A stretch of DNA of 64,000 nt from Chenopodium formosanum (Eukaryota > Streptophyta > Magnoliopsida > Caryophyllales > Amaranthaceae): assembly GCA_024500155.1 (NCBI GenBank), contig CM044872.1:51651460-51715459 (forward strand), written 5' to 3'. Each line of letters begins with the position of its first letter. The first letter of the stretch is position 1. Shown piece after piece: positions 13,434 to 26,132 of the stretch. The translations under genes were made by a program, and so were the position numbers. The notes under the pieces were generated by a model that was not told the origin of the DNA, did no database searches, and saw only the letters and a list, made by a program, of their open reading frames with translations.

Positions 13434-13498
13434 AAGTTATACATCGATAAACATGATAAAAAAAAAAATAAGCAAGTTAAAAAAAAATAGAGAAAGTA

Positions 13499-14545
13499 TA
13501 TCTTAAAATACACGTAATAAATTTATAATGATTCAAAGTATGCATAAATAGTATTGTGGGATAAAATTTAAACTAATGGTATGTTATTTCCCTACTTGAT
13601 TTTCAATTGCGAAATTAATTAATTATTCATGAGCATATCTAAACTAAATTTGTTATACCGCATAAAATTTTCCTAAATTAAAATCATTTGAACTTATTTT
13701 TACTGTAAATCAACCTAAATTCAAACTAACTTCTCTAATAATTTAATTTGAATCCATTTGTTGTTATTCAAGTCAACTATTATACTCCGTATGCACAAGT
13801 TACTCGATATTGTTGAGCACAATTCTCACAATTCGCAAAAGTTTGAACATACTACTAATACTTAAGATCATTTCAAATTAATTTACTTATCATAGAAAAG
13901 TTAAAACAATGACAATTCCAATTAGTTTGTATTTGTTGTTTAGTGATTTTGGTGGTACAATTGGTAATAACGATTTGGATGTTTAGCAATGAGCTACTTC
14001 TTTCAAAGTAGTAACTAGTCATATTTTTATCTAGAGATGTGCGAGATGATACCGATATAACCACAAAACATAAACTGTCTCTAAGTGTTAATATTTTATT
14101 TTATCTTATATTTTGACGTTGAGTTTAAATTTTTATTGAAAACAAACGTTACATTTGCTCTACTCTTTGAAAAATTTAATGAAAACCATATAGTAAAAAA
14201 AAATTTATAGTAGATCAAGATTTGGATTATTTCAACAGGAAACATTGGAAACCACAAATCTGACTCCCACAAAAAAGCATAAAATAGAAGATCCATTATT
14301 TGTTTATTTGTTGGAGTATGGTAGCTATTGCTTTGGGTTGCTCATTTGCCAAACCTTTTAAAACTTGCACTGGATAAATCCAAAACTTCCTCACATAATT
14401 ATCGATCATAAACAATTAAACACCATATTTTCTATTGTAGTTTTTGAAGTATTAAAGAATTACTCCTAAGTGAAAACAATTGAATGTTGTTTGAAGTACT
14501 AAAGAATTGCTCTTTTTGTTCTTTGATAAACTAATTAAAGAATTG

Positions 14546-14593
<48 letters not shown>

Positions 14594-14875
14594 ATAATGG
14601 CTACCCAACTAATTAAAGAGTTGCTTCTTGTTGAATGTTGTTCGTTATTCTTCCATGAGTGGTGTAAGATAAATTTATTAATTATATTTGAATGATATCT
14701 TCTTGGTAATAATGGTATGTACTATATAGTCTATCTATATTGGTCATTTCATAACCTCAAAATTGAGGGATTCTATTATAATGCTTTATTATTATTTTTT
14801 TTAAAAACCATACTTTTACTTTCTTTGTTAAATGACTAAAATGAGTCCAGGAGGAGAAGACTCAGGAGAGTTTTA
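13499..14875. other. AT-rich intergenic sequence with a 50-base T run
   Basis: No credible gene. A pure T tract of about 50 bases lies at about 14539-14589. A local repeat is present: AATTAAAGAATTGCT-type words occur on both sides of the T tract. Confidence 0.5.
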
Positions 14876-15098
14876 GGACCTGTTCTATTCAGATTAAGTT
14901 CAGTTCAGTTCTGCTCATTTCAGTTCAGTTTCTAATTTCCTTTTCTCATAAACATTTCTCTGGGGCCCGTTCTGATTTACTGAACTGAACTGAATTGAGT
15001 TGAAATGAATATTTTATGAGAGAGAAAAAATTAGGAGCTGAATTGAACTGATTGAAGCTGAACTGAACTGAAATTAAGCTAAAGTGAACAGACCCTTA
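14876..15098. mobile_element. CTGAA-rich MITE-like repeat, head-to-head pair
   Basis: The right part (about 14962-15098) runs from a CCCGTTCTGATTTACTGAAC start through TGAACTGAACTGAA words to a GTGAACAGACCCT end. The left part (about 14879-14960) carries the same words in reverse complement (TTCAGTTCAG). It shares the AATGAATATTTTATGAGAGA core with the copy at 15339-15582, so it belongs to the same family. Confidence 0.6.
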
Positions 15099-15338
15099 GT
15101 CCACAAATAAGGTCCAAAAAACTTCCAAACTATAATCAATTAGTAATAGTAAGAGAAACTCCCTGATTATTTATCTTCTCTTTCTCTATGTGATACATTT
15201 ATACATGGGATTATAATGAGTTTCATCAACATAGGGAGTAGTACATGATAACAATCGTTTACAATAAAGTTTACAATAAAAATATAGTAAAAATATATGG
15301 TCAAATAAAGTTACTTTATAAATGGTGTATAAACTAAG

Positions 15339-15582
15339 GGTCTGTTCACATTTACTAAACTGAATTGAACTGAACTGATTAGAACTGAACTGAACTGATT
15401 GGAGCTGAACTGAACTGAACTAAACTAAACTGAATAGAGCTGAAATGAATATTTTATGAGAGAAGAAAATAAGGAGCTGAACTGAACTGAACTAGTTAGA
15501 GCTGAACTAAACTGAACTGATTGGAGTTGAAGTGAACTAATTAGAGTTGAATTGAAATTAAGTTGAAGTGAACAGACCCTAA
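15339..15582. mobile_element. CTGAA-rich MITE-like element, clearest copy
   Basis: It is bounded by AGGGTCTGTTCAC on the left and GTGAACAGACCCT on the right, which are exact inverted repeats over about 13 bp. Inside are many tandem CTGAA pentamers and the core ATGAATATTTTATGAGAGA. It is about 240 bp and non-coding. The family could be a non-autonomous DNA transposon, but the transposase type is not evident. Confidence 0.65.
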
Positions 15583-17809
15583 AAGGTTTTCAAGTATTTT
15601 GAAGCAATTGAGGTATGACCTCATGAGTATATCTTATGATATTTGAATTATTCTATGCTCTTCCAATTTTTTAAATTTTGGTAGGAATATACTTTGAAAT
15701 TGTGTGAAAACCAAAAAAAAAATTTATATTTTGATCACAATTGCTGTAATATCTTAGTTCCTAAAGTCCTTTTCGTCTCGATTTGTTTTAGTAATACTAT
15801 AATAGGACCAATAAGGACCCTGATGGCTAGTTTTTAATATATGTATTTTGTATGTAAACTCTTTAAATTTTATTTGATTTGTTCACGGAGATTGCTCCAT
15901 GCAGAGTCTTTTTTTTTTTTTTCAATGCATAATTTTGATCGTTAATCTCAATTTTTAATTCTCCACAAGTAAAAACTTTAGAAAGTTAATTTCAATTGAC
16001 TGTATTTTTACTTACTTATAATATATAAATAAATGATCAAATAAGATCGTGTGAATATAGTAAATTCAACATGGAGCAATAATTGTAATACTAGTATATA
16101 AAAAGCATGTTAATAATTGAGCTCATGTCAAAAAATAACATAAAATAATGATAAAGACTAATATGAGTTCTTGCTACTCTTTGATTATGGATAAATCTTT
16201 GTCAAGTATGATGTTTACACAACCTTGTAGACATTTTTAGAGAAACCAGAAATGCAAAGAATATGAATCAAATCAAATAGAAGATAGAGCATGGGGTGGT
16301 TATGTCCATAATTAGCTAATCAAGGGACTTCATTTTCATTGATTTATTATCAAACAAAATTTCATTGATTAATTATCATGTACAATAAGTCAATTATATA
16401 AATACCATTTGAAAGGTAACCCAATCAAAGATGTGGAAACCTATAATATAAATGATACCCAACTGCCAAATATCCAATACTCCGTATCTTACTTTACTTT
16501 ATCAATTTTCTTACATTAATGTATTAAGACATACTTGTATTAATTAAACAATCAAAAAATAATTGTCCAATAATAATTTGAATTATAGAGCTGTTGCTGG
16601 AGCCCAATATAACATTATTACATCATGTGGTTGATAGTCCACCCAATTGCAAAATCAATCTTCATTCGTGGGTGCACAAACCATAAATTAATAAAAAAAT
16701 TTAATAAAAAAATAAAATGTAAAACAAAAAAGAAGCTTTATTTATCCCCCGCAAAACATGACGACAAAAAGAGGATACTAACCAAAATACAAACAGAACC
16801 TTATTATAACACTTTTTTTGTTTTATTTACATTTTATCATTTTGTTTATTTCTAAGGATTCTATGACAAACGTTACTCTACTTACAACTCAAGGACAATT
16901 TCGGAATCTACGTAGCCTTTTTCCCTTCTTTTTCTTATTTTTTAATTTTATTATTAATAAATAATTAAGAAAGAGGGTGAAAAATAAGATAAAATGAGAT
17001 TTAGACAAAAGAAAACCCCACAAAACTTGATTACATTTGCTAGCATCCAATGTCACTTTTAACCTCCTTTATTTTCAGCCCTTTTTAGGTGACACATTGA
17101 TAAGGAGGACTCGAGTTTTTTGCCTTTTTTTCTGTTTTTATTATTTTTATTTTCTATAAATCTAAATGTTGAGTCTTATTCAATAAAGTTAATAATTTGA
17201 GATGTAAACCTTTCATAAATTAGTAGGGTAATTTGAGTTGTGTTGATTTTTGGATGGATTTACTTGGATTACTTTGTTATGTAGACTGTATAGGGAAAAT
17301 GTAGGCCTATTTGAAATTATTTTTGCTCAAAAGAATTGTGGACAAGAATGATGAATGTACAAATTAAATACAATTGTGATGTAATTGATGTATGTGTCTA
17401 ACTAGAAGTTAACTAAAATGGATTGGATGAAGTCCCATTTTTTATTTGTCATAAATGAACTCTATAGTTTGGTTTCTTAACGCACAATAACTAACGAGGA
17501 ACACAACATATGTTTTAGAATAAATATAAAATAATAAAAATGAAAAACAAATAAATAACACAAAAAGAAGCCTATATTGTAAATTTAAATTATTTAAATT
17601 AGACTTATTAATAAAGGTTCCTATATTCCCATCCAATTCAATATTTACCAAAATCTACTAAAGGTTAAAATCATATTTTCGTTAGACTTCGAGAAGATCT
17701 TTCTTTTACCCCTTAGATTATTAATGTTGCTAACATAAGGAATAATGGACTAAATGGAGTGGTTATAACTTAACATAAGTTAACTTGGTCTTCAATAAAT
17801 AAACATTGA
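15583..17809. other. AT-rich intergenic sequence
   Basis: Only short low-complexity frames are present and none looks like a gene. No terminal repeats or RNA genes were recognised. Confidence 0.5.
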
Positions 17810-17827
17810 TATAATCACAAATCCGGA

Positions 17828-17933
17828 CTGATTATCTTATTATGTCCCTTTTTATATCGTAAGGTTCCTTATGACGATTTATGTTAGCCGACCCCTTAAT
17901 CATTTTGGGACTAAGGCTTTGTTGTTGTTGTTG
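17828..17933 (+). mobile_element. Short SINE with TTG tail (Au-like 3' end)
   Basis: A 106-bp insertion is flanked by a perfect 18-bp direct repeat (TATAATCACAAATCCGGA at 17810-17827 and 17934-17951). Its 3' half reads TTATGTTAGCCGACCCC, then TTTTGGGACTAAGGCTTTG and a (TTG)n tail. This 3' end is the type known from Au SINEs of plants, which is my recollection of the family. The 5' half is too short to show a clear tRNA-like promoter, so the copy is probably 5'-truncated. Confidence 0.8.
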
Positions 17934-18089
17934 TATAATCACAAATCCGGATGAAGGTATTGTAGTATACACAAACACATACTTCTTATCTATTCAAACT
18001 ACGAAGTATATTTGATTAACAGTGCAATTTAAACTATTACTAATCCGTAACAAAATACTTACGAAGTACTTGCCTTCTTTTCTAATACG

Positions 18090-18475
18090 AAGGGTCTGTT
18101 CCGATTTACTGAACTAAACTTATTGGGGCTGATGAGCTGAGCTGAACTGGATTGAACTAAACTGAATAGAACTGAAATGAGGGCATGTTCCGATTTACTA
18201 AAAACAACTGAACTGAAATGAACTGATTGGAGCTGAATTGAACTGAACTGAACTGAACTGAGCTGAAATGAATTGTTTGTGAGAGAAGGAAATTAGAAAC
18301 TAAACTGATTGGAGCTGAACTAAACTGAAGTGAAATTAAGCTGGATATCACATACCCTGAATTGTATATGAGAGAAGGAAATTAGGAGCTGAAGTGAATT
18401 AAACTGAACTGCATTGATTGGAATTGAACTGAACTGAAATTGAACTGAACTGAAATTAAGCTGAATAAAACAAAC
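18090..18475. mobile_element. CTGAA-rich repeat, compound copy
   Basis: It begins AGGGTCTGTTCCGATTTACT and contains a second start-like word (GGGCATGTTCCGATTTACT) at about 18181. Three blocks of CTGAA/TGAACTGAAC words and two copies of a GAGAGAAGGAAATTAG core follow, ending near AAACAAACCC. It looks like one element inserted in, or duplicated within, another of the same family as 15339-15582. Confidence 0.6.
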
Positions 18476-21136
18476 CCAAAGTATATGCACTTGCTTGACT
18501 TGGGTTGATTAGTTGATTACAATGAAGGTTATTAATGATTAATAGTATGTGTTGACAACTAGAAAGTCAACTAACACAAATTTTGAGAAAGGGAGTATGT
18601 AATTAGGTACAAATACTAATTAAAATTATATAGAAATTATACAGTAGCTCCACTAATACTGAATTACTGCCCTGTAATTCAACTGATTAGATGAAGTAAG
18701 TTGAGCGACAAAGACTACTATAGATTTCCTAAGTGATTTGACTCTTTGACAATTCAGGTAAAAGAAAGCAACAAAAGTCAACGACAGAAGTGGTATCCTA
18801 ACTTAACTAACACCACTGTTGGCTTGCTTTGTACTAAATTAGTGTAGAAAAATGATCCCATTGAAGCTGTCACTTTGGACTCTTTATCATCAAATAATTC
18901 ACATTGAATAATACTTGGAAATATTTGCACTCAAATATAAAAGATGAATCAGTAGCTCTAATTAATTCATTAAATAAGCATATTTACATCTTGTAAGTGC
19001 ATGTCCTTTTACTACTATTAAATTTATAAAGGTGATTCACTTTCCCCTTAGTTTTCAACAAATTATACTGTATATAAATTGTAATGATTGGATTAATTAA
19101 TTCACCCCAATTGTAATATTTTCATCTCTTACAATTTCTTTTAATTTATAAGTAGTGAGTTTGTGACTGACATAATAAGTTGCAAGTCTTACAACGTGTC
19201 TTACACTCTTACGTGTACATGGAATTATATCATTTATCATGTATTGTGTTTAAGTTATGATTTCAGGGTTATTCGATTAACAAAATACTTGTTTACTTGC
19301 ATAAGTTAAAGTTTTGAGTGTCTTGATTGGATATTAAAGAGATCTAATGTACTCCATAATTTTTACTTCCAACCACAGCAAGAAGTTGCATCACTAATTG
19401 CCAATAATTGCATATTTACATGTTCACAAAATACGCAAAAACTACTAAATAAGTTTTGATCATAATTATACGTTGTAATTAACACTTGAGTATGAATATA
19501 CTTGATTATGTACGTTAACAGAATAAATTATGTTTTACACCAATTATATAGACCTCAATGTCGTACATGTATAAACCTACTACGTATATGATAACGAATT
19601 CTAAATTAATTAACCCCTTTTTTCCCTCCATTTTATAAGTATATATTATATATTCAACTCCTACACCAGTTTCTACAATTAGCTTTATTCCAAAAAATTA
19701 AAAACTAAAATCCTATAAAAAAAAAGAAAAATTTGCCCCTTTAATGTTTTTATAATTAGTGACCATAAATACAAAAGTACTAGGTTAGCTAGATAAGGGA
19801 GGTGGCAGTACAAAAGGCAAGAGTAAGGGTCCAAGTCCCTGAAATAGTAGCATCTTACAAAGCCAATACAAATGCAAGAAACCATGCTAAGAGGAAAAGA
19901 CAGAGAAGTGAGGGACGGTCACCAACTCCCACTTGCTTCCTAACAAGGAATAGAATGTGGGCTATTTCTATTTGCATTGTTGTCATATTAATCTTTTTCC
20001 TTAATCTATTTAACTTAACTAATCCTTAACATAATATTGCTTAATTATTCTAACTTTTGGCTTGCCAGACCTAGCACCGTGCATAAGGTAAAACTGTTAC
20101 CAATGTCAGTAATGTTTCCAATTATATACGTACTAACAAAACATACTTGTTAAATTGCTAGCATCTTCTTCCATTAAACTGTTGTGGGTTTTCACTATTT
20201 TATTATAACTATTGTATGATTGTATCCTATGTTACACTATCAATATCGTTTTTTTTCCCTACATAGTCAAGTACGAGCATGTACTCAAGAAATAGTCTCA
20301 TATTTTGTGTGTTATGCACTTGATACAACCGATTGTATATAAGAAAAACCGTCAAACTTGTAGCATACACTTAATAGCTAGGATTGCGTACATAAAAAAA
20401 TCATTTGTATTTAACTAAACAGAAATTCATTGCCAAGTGCTAATTTTCTTTCTTATTTGTCATCTACTACCCTTTTTTTCTCCCTTCCTCCTTTCCAAAT
20501 TCCAATTAAGTAAAACTGATGCCTTTTTGATCCTTTGACATTTTAACCATTGGTAATAGTAACATAGATTATTGTACTAAAACAATAATAAAAAAATGAA
20601 ATCTGCTCACCATCTTTTGATGCAAAAAGGGCAGTATTTGCAAAAAGTTTACAAGATTTGGTAAACTCTCTCCATTCATTTGAGAAGAGAAGAAGAGAAA
20701 TGCACTATATTAGAGATATAAAATCCTTGGTCAAAAGGGATAATCTTTATTTAGTGGCACCTGTATTTACTCATTATTACACCCTCACTCTCTTTTTCTG
20801 CATTCTCTGATTTTTTTCACATGATTTGCTTCTAATGGTGTTTGATTTTGCTGTAAATTCAATGAAAACAGCAAATTGAATGTTTTTGAGAGTTATAAGA
20901 GCTTGGTTTTGGTGGGTTTTTTGAGAACCCGGGTTTTGACCCGTTTTTGGTTCTGGATTGAGGTTCAGCTGTTTGGTTCATACTCATTTCTGATTTTTCA
21001 GACTAAGCTAGGCAACTTGGTTTACTATTTCTGATTTTTCCAAGGTTTTGTTTTGACCATTATTACTCAAAATCCCATTTTTTTTCATTAGCACAATTTT
21101 GTTTTTTTGTTAATTTTATTTTATTTTATTTTTCAG
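18476..21136. other. Intergenic and upstream region of the MIP1-like gene
   Basis: No confident gene between 18476 and about 20700. A 75-codon frame at 19802-20029 (basic, then a hydrophobic end) resembles nothing I know. The part from about 20690 to 21136 is pyrimidine-rich and ends in TTTTTCAG directly before the start codon region, so it probably holds the promoter, a 5' UTR exon and a 5' UTR intron of the gene starting at 21139. Confidence 0.45.
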
Positions 21137-21138
21137 AG

Positions 21139-24100
21139 ATGGGTTTGGAAGATATTGGAGATGGGCAAATGTTGGCACTCAGAATGATTTCAAGACACAA
21201 ACGTTCAAAAAGGTGAGCTAAAATCTTCAATTTTGCAATTTATTTAGTAATATTCTAGGTTTTTGGTTCATGGGTTTGCAATTTTTAGGTGTGAAGTCTT
21301 TGATTTGTCTAAGTAACTTTTTTTTTGTGGGTTAGTGACACTTCATAAAAGGTAATGGAGGGAAAGCATATTTGTGTTTGTGGACAACTATTCGGAGATA
21401 AAATCTTGGTTCATGCAGCCGACCCGACCTCGCCTTATTGGGACAAAGGCTTTGGCAATGTTGTTGTTGTGGGTTAGTAATGAGTTGTTGAAGTGGGTGT
21501 TGCTACAAGTGAGTAATGGCACTGAAATTAGTGAGAGGAATTAAGACAGACAATATGAGATTGGAAGAATACTCATTAAATTCAAGTACTTGTCTTTCAT
21601 GACCCTATTTAATTTCACTATCTACAATATGCCCTAATTAATTTGCCCCTGTTAGTCTGCTACTAGCCTACTACCCTTTGGTTTGGTCCCCATTTCATTG
21701 CTGAGATTTTCATTTTTAGCACTCCTAAATAAAGATTCAGTACAAAAAAGGAGATTTTGTTAATTAAGAATCAAATTTTGGAGATATGAGATGCTGGAAA
21801 AGCAGGTTGAGCTCACTAATTATGGATATTTACACTAATGATTCTTTCTTAATTATTTTATCACCATTTTAAAACTCTTTTACAATAATTTAAAAGGGTG
21901 TTTCATTAAATCAAAAAGGGTATTGTAAAGTAATTATCTTTTGCTTTATTATTATTTTTTGCTTTGAAAAAGGAATTCAAGAAATTGAGGAGAGAATATT
22001 TTGTATATTGTGTTTGTGAATGGGTGAAATTGTTGATACTAAAGAGTTTAATCATCTGGAATTAAATTGAAGTTAATGTGCTTTCTAATTGTCAGCTTTC
22101 CGGATAAAAGAAGAGTTGAGAATGGTGATTCCCTTGAAGAGTCTCCTCGTCTAAAGTTGGTAAGCTTACCTTTTTTTCTTTCTTTAGTTTCTCTTCTTTC
22201 CAGTTTGATTTTTTGATCCTTTCCATAATTTCTTTATGAAAAATAAATAAAGAAGCTTGGTATATAATGCTTTTGTTTGGTTTATTATATACTGTTTGTT
22301 TGACTATAAACTTTCATGAATCTTATTAGATTCCAATTTCATGGATTATGATGATAATGATGTGCACTTTATGCTTTTTTTTTCATGTTATTATTTCTTT
22401 TATGTAACTTTAGATATGGTTATCTTTTGATGTATCATACTACCAATGCTTGTATAAAGTGGTAATTTCTTTTTTCGAGCGTGCAAATTGTGAATTTCCC
22501 TATTTTTCTTCAGAAATCGCTGCCATATTAACTCAATAAATGGTTAGCGGTTTGATTAGTTTACTACAATGGGTGTTGTGTTCTTGTTTTACCACTTCTA
22601 ATTTGATTTTGATGCTTTAATTTGATTGGATAACAGGATGTCGGACGACTTAAAGGCTCTGTTAAGGCTAAGAAACAGCAATCTCCAAGGGTTGAAACTC
22701 ATTCACTAAAACAAGAGGTCAGAACTCAGAAGTGAATTCTGCTTAAACTTTCTACATTGAGGTCCCTTTTCTTCAATAATCCCTCTATCTGATTGTCGGT
22801 TACTTATTTTCTGTCTTGACATTGTTTGTAGATTCTACAACTCGAGAAAAGGTTGCAGGACCAATTCGCTGTTCGGCGTGCTTTAGAAAATGCATTAGGT
22901 TCTGGAGTGTCTTCCTATGAGAAAAATGAACCGTCTACAGTTCCAAAGGTAGGTACTACAAAGTATATGATAATCAAAAGAAAAATCTCTTTAAGTTTGA
23001 TGCTTCTGTAGGATAAGAAGCTCTTGGATTGTTCTCAGTTTGATGTTTTTTCTAATTTTTCTTCTCTCTATGCCTATTACTTGGTTTCAGCCTGCGACAG
23101 ATTTGATAAAGGAAATTGCAGTGCTAGAGTTGGAAGTTGGGTATCTGGAACAGTACCTTCTGTCACTGTACAGAAAAGCTTTTGATCAGCAGGTGTCTAC
23201 GGTATCTCCAAATACTAAGGATCACCAAGCGTCATCAATTTCTCCGACTTTAAAGAATCAGAAAATATCCTCTACGTCTCCAACTGTCAAGGATCAAAGA
23301 CTCAAGTCTCCTCCAGTTATTCCACGTCGACTTTTTGTAGATGAAGATGCAGCTGAAACTGCAACAAAGGTTGAACAATCAACATTTCAACCAGTTCCTA
23401 GGACGCTTTCTAACACATTCAAAGAAACCGGTGAAAGCAAGATACTTGACTCTAATGCTCATCGCTGCCACTCCTCTTTATCACATCGTACAGCACACCC
23501 TACTAGGCCTTCTCCGGACTCTGTAGCTAAAGCTTTGCGAGCATGTCATTCTCAGCCATTGTCCATGTCTGAGGTAGCTCTTTCTGCCTTATACTGTCAA
23601 TCAGAATGTACTTCCTAGTAGAATATAAGCTGAATTTCTATGAAGTTGGTGAACTTATTACTTGCAGCATTTTGCTTTGCTGTTCTCTGAATTACATGAA
23701 TTGAATTATTTAAAGAAACCTGATCCGTAATAGGAGTAGTACTTATTTGTGCATAACATTATCATATGTTTTTTTGCGCAGTTTGCAGCCTCAAATGTCA
23801 TTAGCCTTGCAGAGCATCTTGGTACACGTATCTCAGACCATGTTCCAGAGACCCCTAACAGAATTTCAGAAGATATGGTGAAGTGCATGGCAGCCATATT
23901 TTGCAAGTTGGGAGAGTCACCTGCAGCAAACAATGGCCTCTCATCACCCAATTCTTCGTCATCCTCGATGGGTGCATTTTCTCCTCAGTATCAATGTGAT
24001 GCATGGAGTCCAGGTTATGGAAAGGATTCATCTTTTGATGCGCGTCTGGATAATCCGTTCAATGTGGACGGGCTTAAGGAGTTTAGTGGTCCTTATAGCA

Positions 24101-26132
24101 CTATGGTCGAAGTCCCATGTATATATAGAGAGAGCCAGAAATTGGGAGAAGTGGAACATATGTTACAGAATTTCAGGTTAGGCTTCTAGGATATGCTACC
24201 CATTGCTAAGATGGGGAAACAGGGGGATATTTAAAGAATTGGACTTTACAACTCAAATGTTTCTAACTTGATTATGTTTATCTTTTTTATTTAAGGTCAC
24301 TCATTTGCCAATTACAAGAAGTAGATCCGAAGCAGTTGAAACATGAGGAGAAAGTTGCATTTTGGAGTAATGTTCACAATGCTTTGGTGATGCATGTAAT
24401 GATCACACTTTCAATACACTTGATTATTTAATTTTATTAACATTGACCTTTGTTATGTCTTTTTCTTTATATCGTACGAATGTACGATTCCTAATGATGA
24501 TTTATGTTAGCCGACCCCAAATTTTTTTGGGACTAAGGCTTTGTTGTTGTTGTTGTAGCATTGACCTTTGTACACTGTATGACATTTTGAGCTCTGTGCA
24601 TGTAGGCATTTCTGGCGTATGGCATTCCACAGAATAATGTGAAGAGAGTCTTCTTACTCTTGAAGGTAAAAGACGGTGAATAGAATTCTTTTGGATGGAG
24701 AAGCTGTAAGTTTTTGCTGTATTAATTTATTTTGCCTATGTGCAGGCTGCTTACAATGTTGGGGGTCATACTATAAGTGCTGACACCATTCAGAGCTCTA
24801 TACTGGGGTGTAGGATGTCTCGTCCAGGGCAGGTTCGTTCCTAGATTGGTTTTGTTCGTGCATAAAGGTGTCTGACATCTCTTATTTTGAGCTGTCATTA
24901 AATAGTTGAATTAAGTGATGATGAGTGCGATTAGTTTTGCATCCTCTAAATCTTTGCTCCTATGGAAAATAAGGGTTATGCAGGCAACTTCTGTTGGACT
25001 AAAACTTGAATGCAGGGACCTTATTTGTTCCCATAGCAAGTTATAGACAAGTTTCCCAATGTTTTCAGCTAAAAGTTATTCACATATGAGCACAGTATTT
25101 TAATTTTTTTAATTTCTTCAACAATTGTTTGTAATCTGCAAGTAGATTCTCCATTTTTCGTTTCTTTACAACTAGCACTTATACAAATCATACAACAATT
25201 AAACTAGACCTAAAAACTGAAAGTGGTGTTGGAAAATCACTGATACTCATCTGCATGTCCAAGTATCATAGGTCGACCCTGTCATTGACTTCCCGTCCAA
25301 ACACTTTCAGAGGATTCATCTTTTTCTAGTTGCAGGAAAGAGGAAAGGTTTTTGGGGTAGTATATTGGTTGGGAATTCTGTACAACAAATACATTTTTTT
25401 CAAGCGCTTTTATCAGTTTATCGTTTCTTGTATTTTACACCCCTATTGTTCCTGTGACAGCCTCAGCATGAACTATCTTTGTGACAATCAGATTGTAATT
25501 TAGACTAGATCTTATCTATGCAATCTGAGTAGAGTATTCAATTTCTTTTTCTCTAATTCGTGATTTTCCAGTGGCTCCGCATGCTGCTTTCCCCTAGGAC
25601 AAAATTCAAAACAGGAGATGCCCGCCAGGCCTATGCAATCGAGCATCCAGAACCCCTACTACACTTTTCACTTTGTTCGGGAAGCCACTCTGATCCTGCG
25701 GTACATTTCTTATCTCAAACCATTTTTTCATCTACTGCAGCACTCATTCTTTATGTTCCATGTAACCAATTCTGAGTTATTAATCTGAAAAGATTTACCT
25801 GTTTTTTCTTGTTTTGTTATTTTCAGCTTCGTGTATATACTTCTAAAAGGGTGTTGCAAGATCTAGAATCTGCTAAAGATGAGTACATCCGTGCCACCTT
25901 TGGTGTACGCAAGGACCAAAAGGTCGTCCTGCCAAAGGTAGTCGAGGCATATGCCAAGGACACTGGTTTATGCTCAGCCGGTATCATTGAAATGATCCAA
26001 CAATCACTCCCTGATCCCCTAAAGAAGAGTCTTAAGAAGTGTCAATCTGGGAAATCTCGCAAGAGCATCATTGAATGGATGCCTCACAATTTCACCTTCC
26101 GCTACTTAATATCAAAAGAATTGGTAAAGTGA
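21139..26132 (+). CDS. MIP1-type leucine-zipper and DUF547 protein (11 exons, 631 aa)
   Basis: Exons: 21139-21212, 22096-22159, 22637-22717, 22832-22948, 23091-23573, 23782-24176, 24296-24395, 24606-24665, 24746-24832, 25572-25700, 25827-26132. All introns are GT-AG and the phases join to 1896 bases. The N-terminus has the family-typical RHKRSKSFPDKRR. Residues 74-150 (LQLEKRLQDQFAVRRALENAL, then EIAVLELEVGYLEQYLLSLYRKAF) form the leucine zipper of ternary-complex factor MIP1. A Ser/Pro-rich linker (about 150-350) precedes the C-terminal DUF547 region (about 405-560) with EEKVAFWSNVHNALVMHAFL, FLLLKAAYNVGGH and PLLHFSLCSGSHSDPALRVYT. The molecular function of DUF547 is unknown; MIP1 proteins are scaffold-like partners of plant transcription factors. 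Two SINEs lie in introns 1 and 7. Confidence 0.93.
21339..21466 (+). mobile_element. SINE in intron 1 of the MIP1-like gene
   Basis: A 14-bp direct repeat (TTGTGGGTTAGTGA at 21325-21338 and TTGTGGGTTAGTAA at 21467-21480) flanks 128 bp. The 3' end has GCAGCCGACCC, TTATTGGGACAAAGGCTTTGG and a TTG tail, related to the SINEs at 17828 and 24454 but more diverged. It does not touch the splice sites. Confidence 0.75.
24454..24558 (+). mobile_element. SINE in intron 7 of the MIP1-like gene
   Basis: A 13-bp direct repeat CATTGACCTTTGT (24441-24453 and 24559-24571) flanks 105 bp. The 3' end is GTTAGCCGACCCC, a T-run, GGGACTAAGGCTTTG and (TTG)n, nearly the same as the SINE at 17828-17933. It occupies about half of the 210-bp intron between exons 7 and 8. 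Confidence 0.8.

Larger units (their letters stand above)
8745..13498. mobile_element. Stowaway-like MITE split by a LINE
   Basis: The outer ends are complementary: the left begins TACTTCTTCCATTTTTTTTT then AACTTGAC; the right ends GCAAGTT, an A-run, then TAGAGAAAGTA, with TA at both borders. Removing the LINE (8945-13416) and one target duplication leaves a MITE of roughly 265 bp. Its left arm, with the CTATTCACC and GGAAAAACAT motifs, resembles the intact MITE at 49008-49270, so the two belong to one family. Confidence 0.7.

Noticed and set aside
18157..18351. Minus-strand frame with QFSSVQFSS repeats
   Set aside because: A translation of the CTGAA pentamer array, not a gene.
19802..20029. 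75-codon frame with basic start and hydrophobic end
   Set aside because: No family resemblance, no clear promoter; kept only as a remark in the spacer entry.
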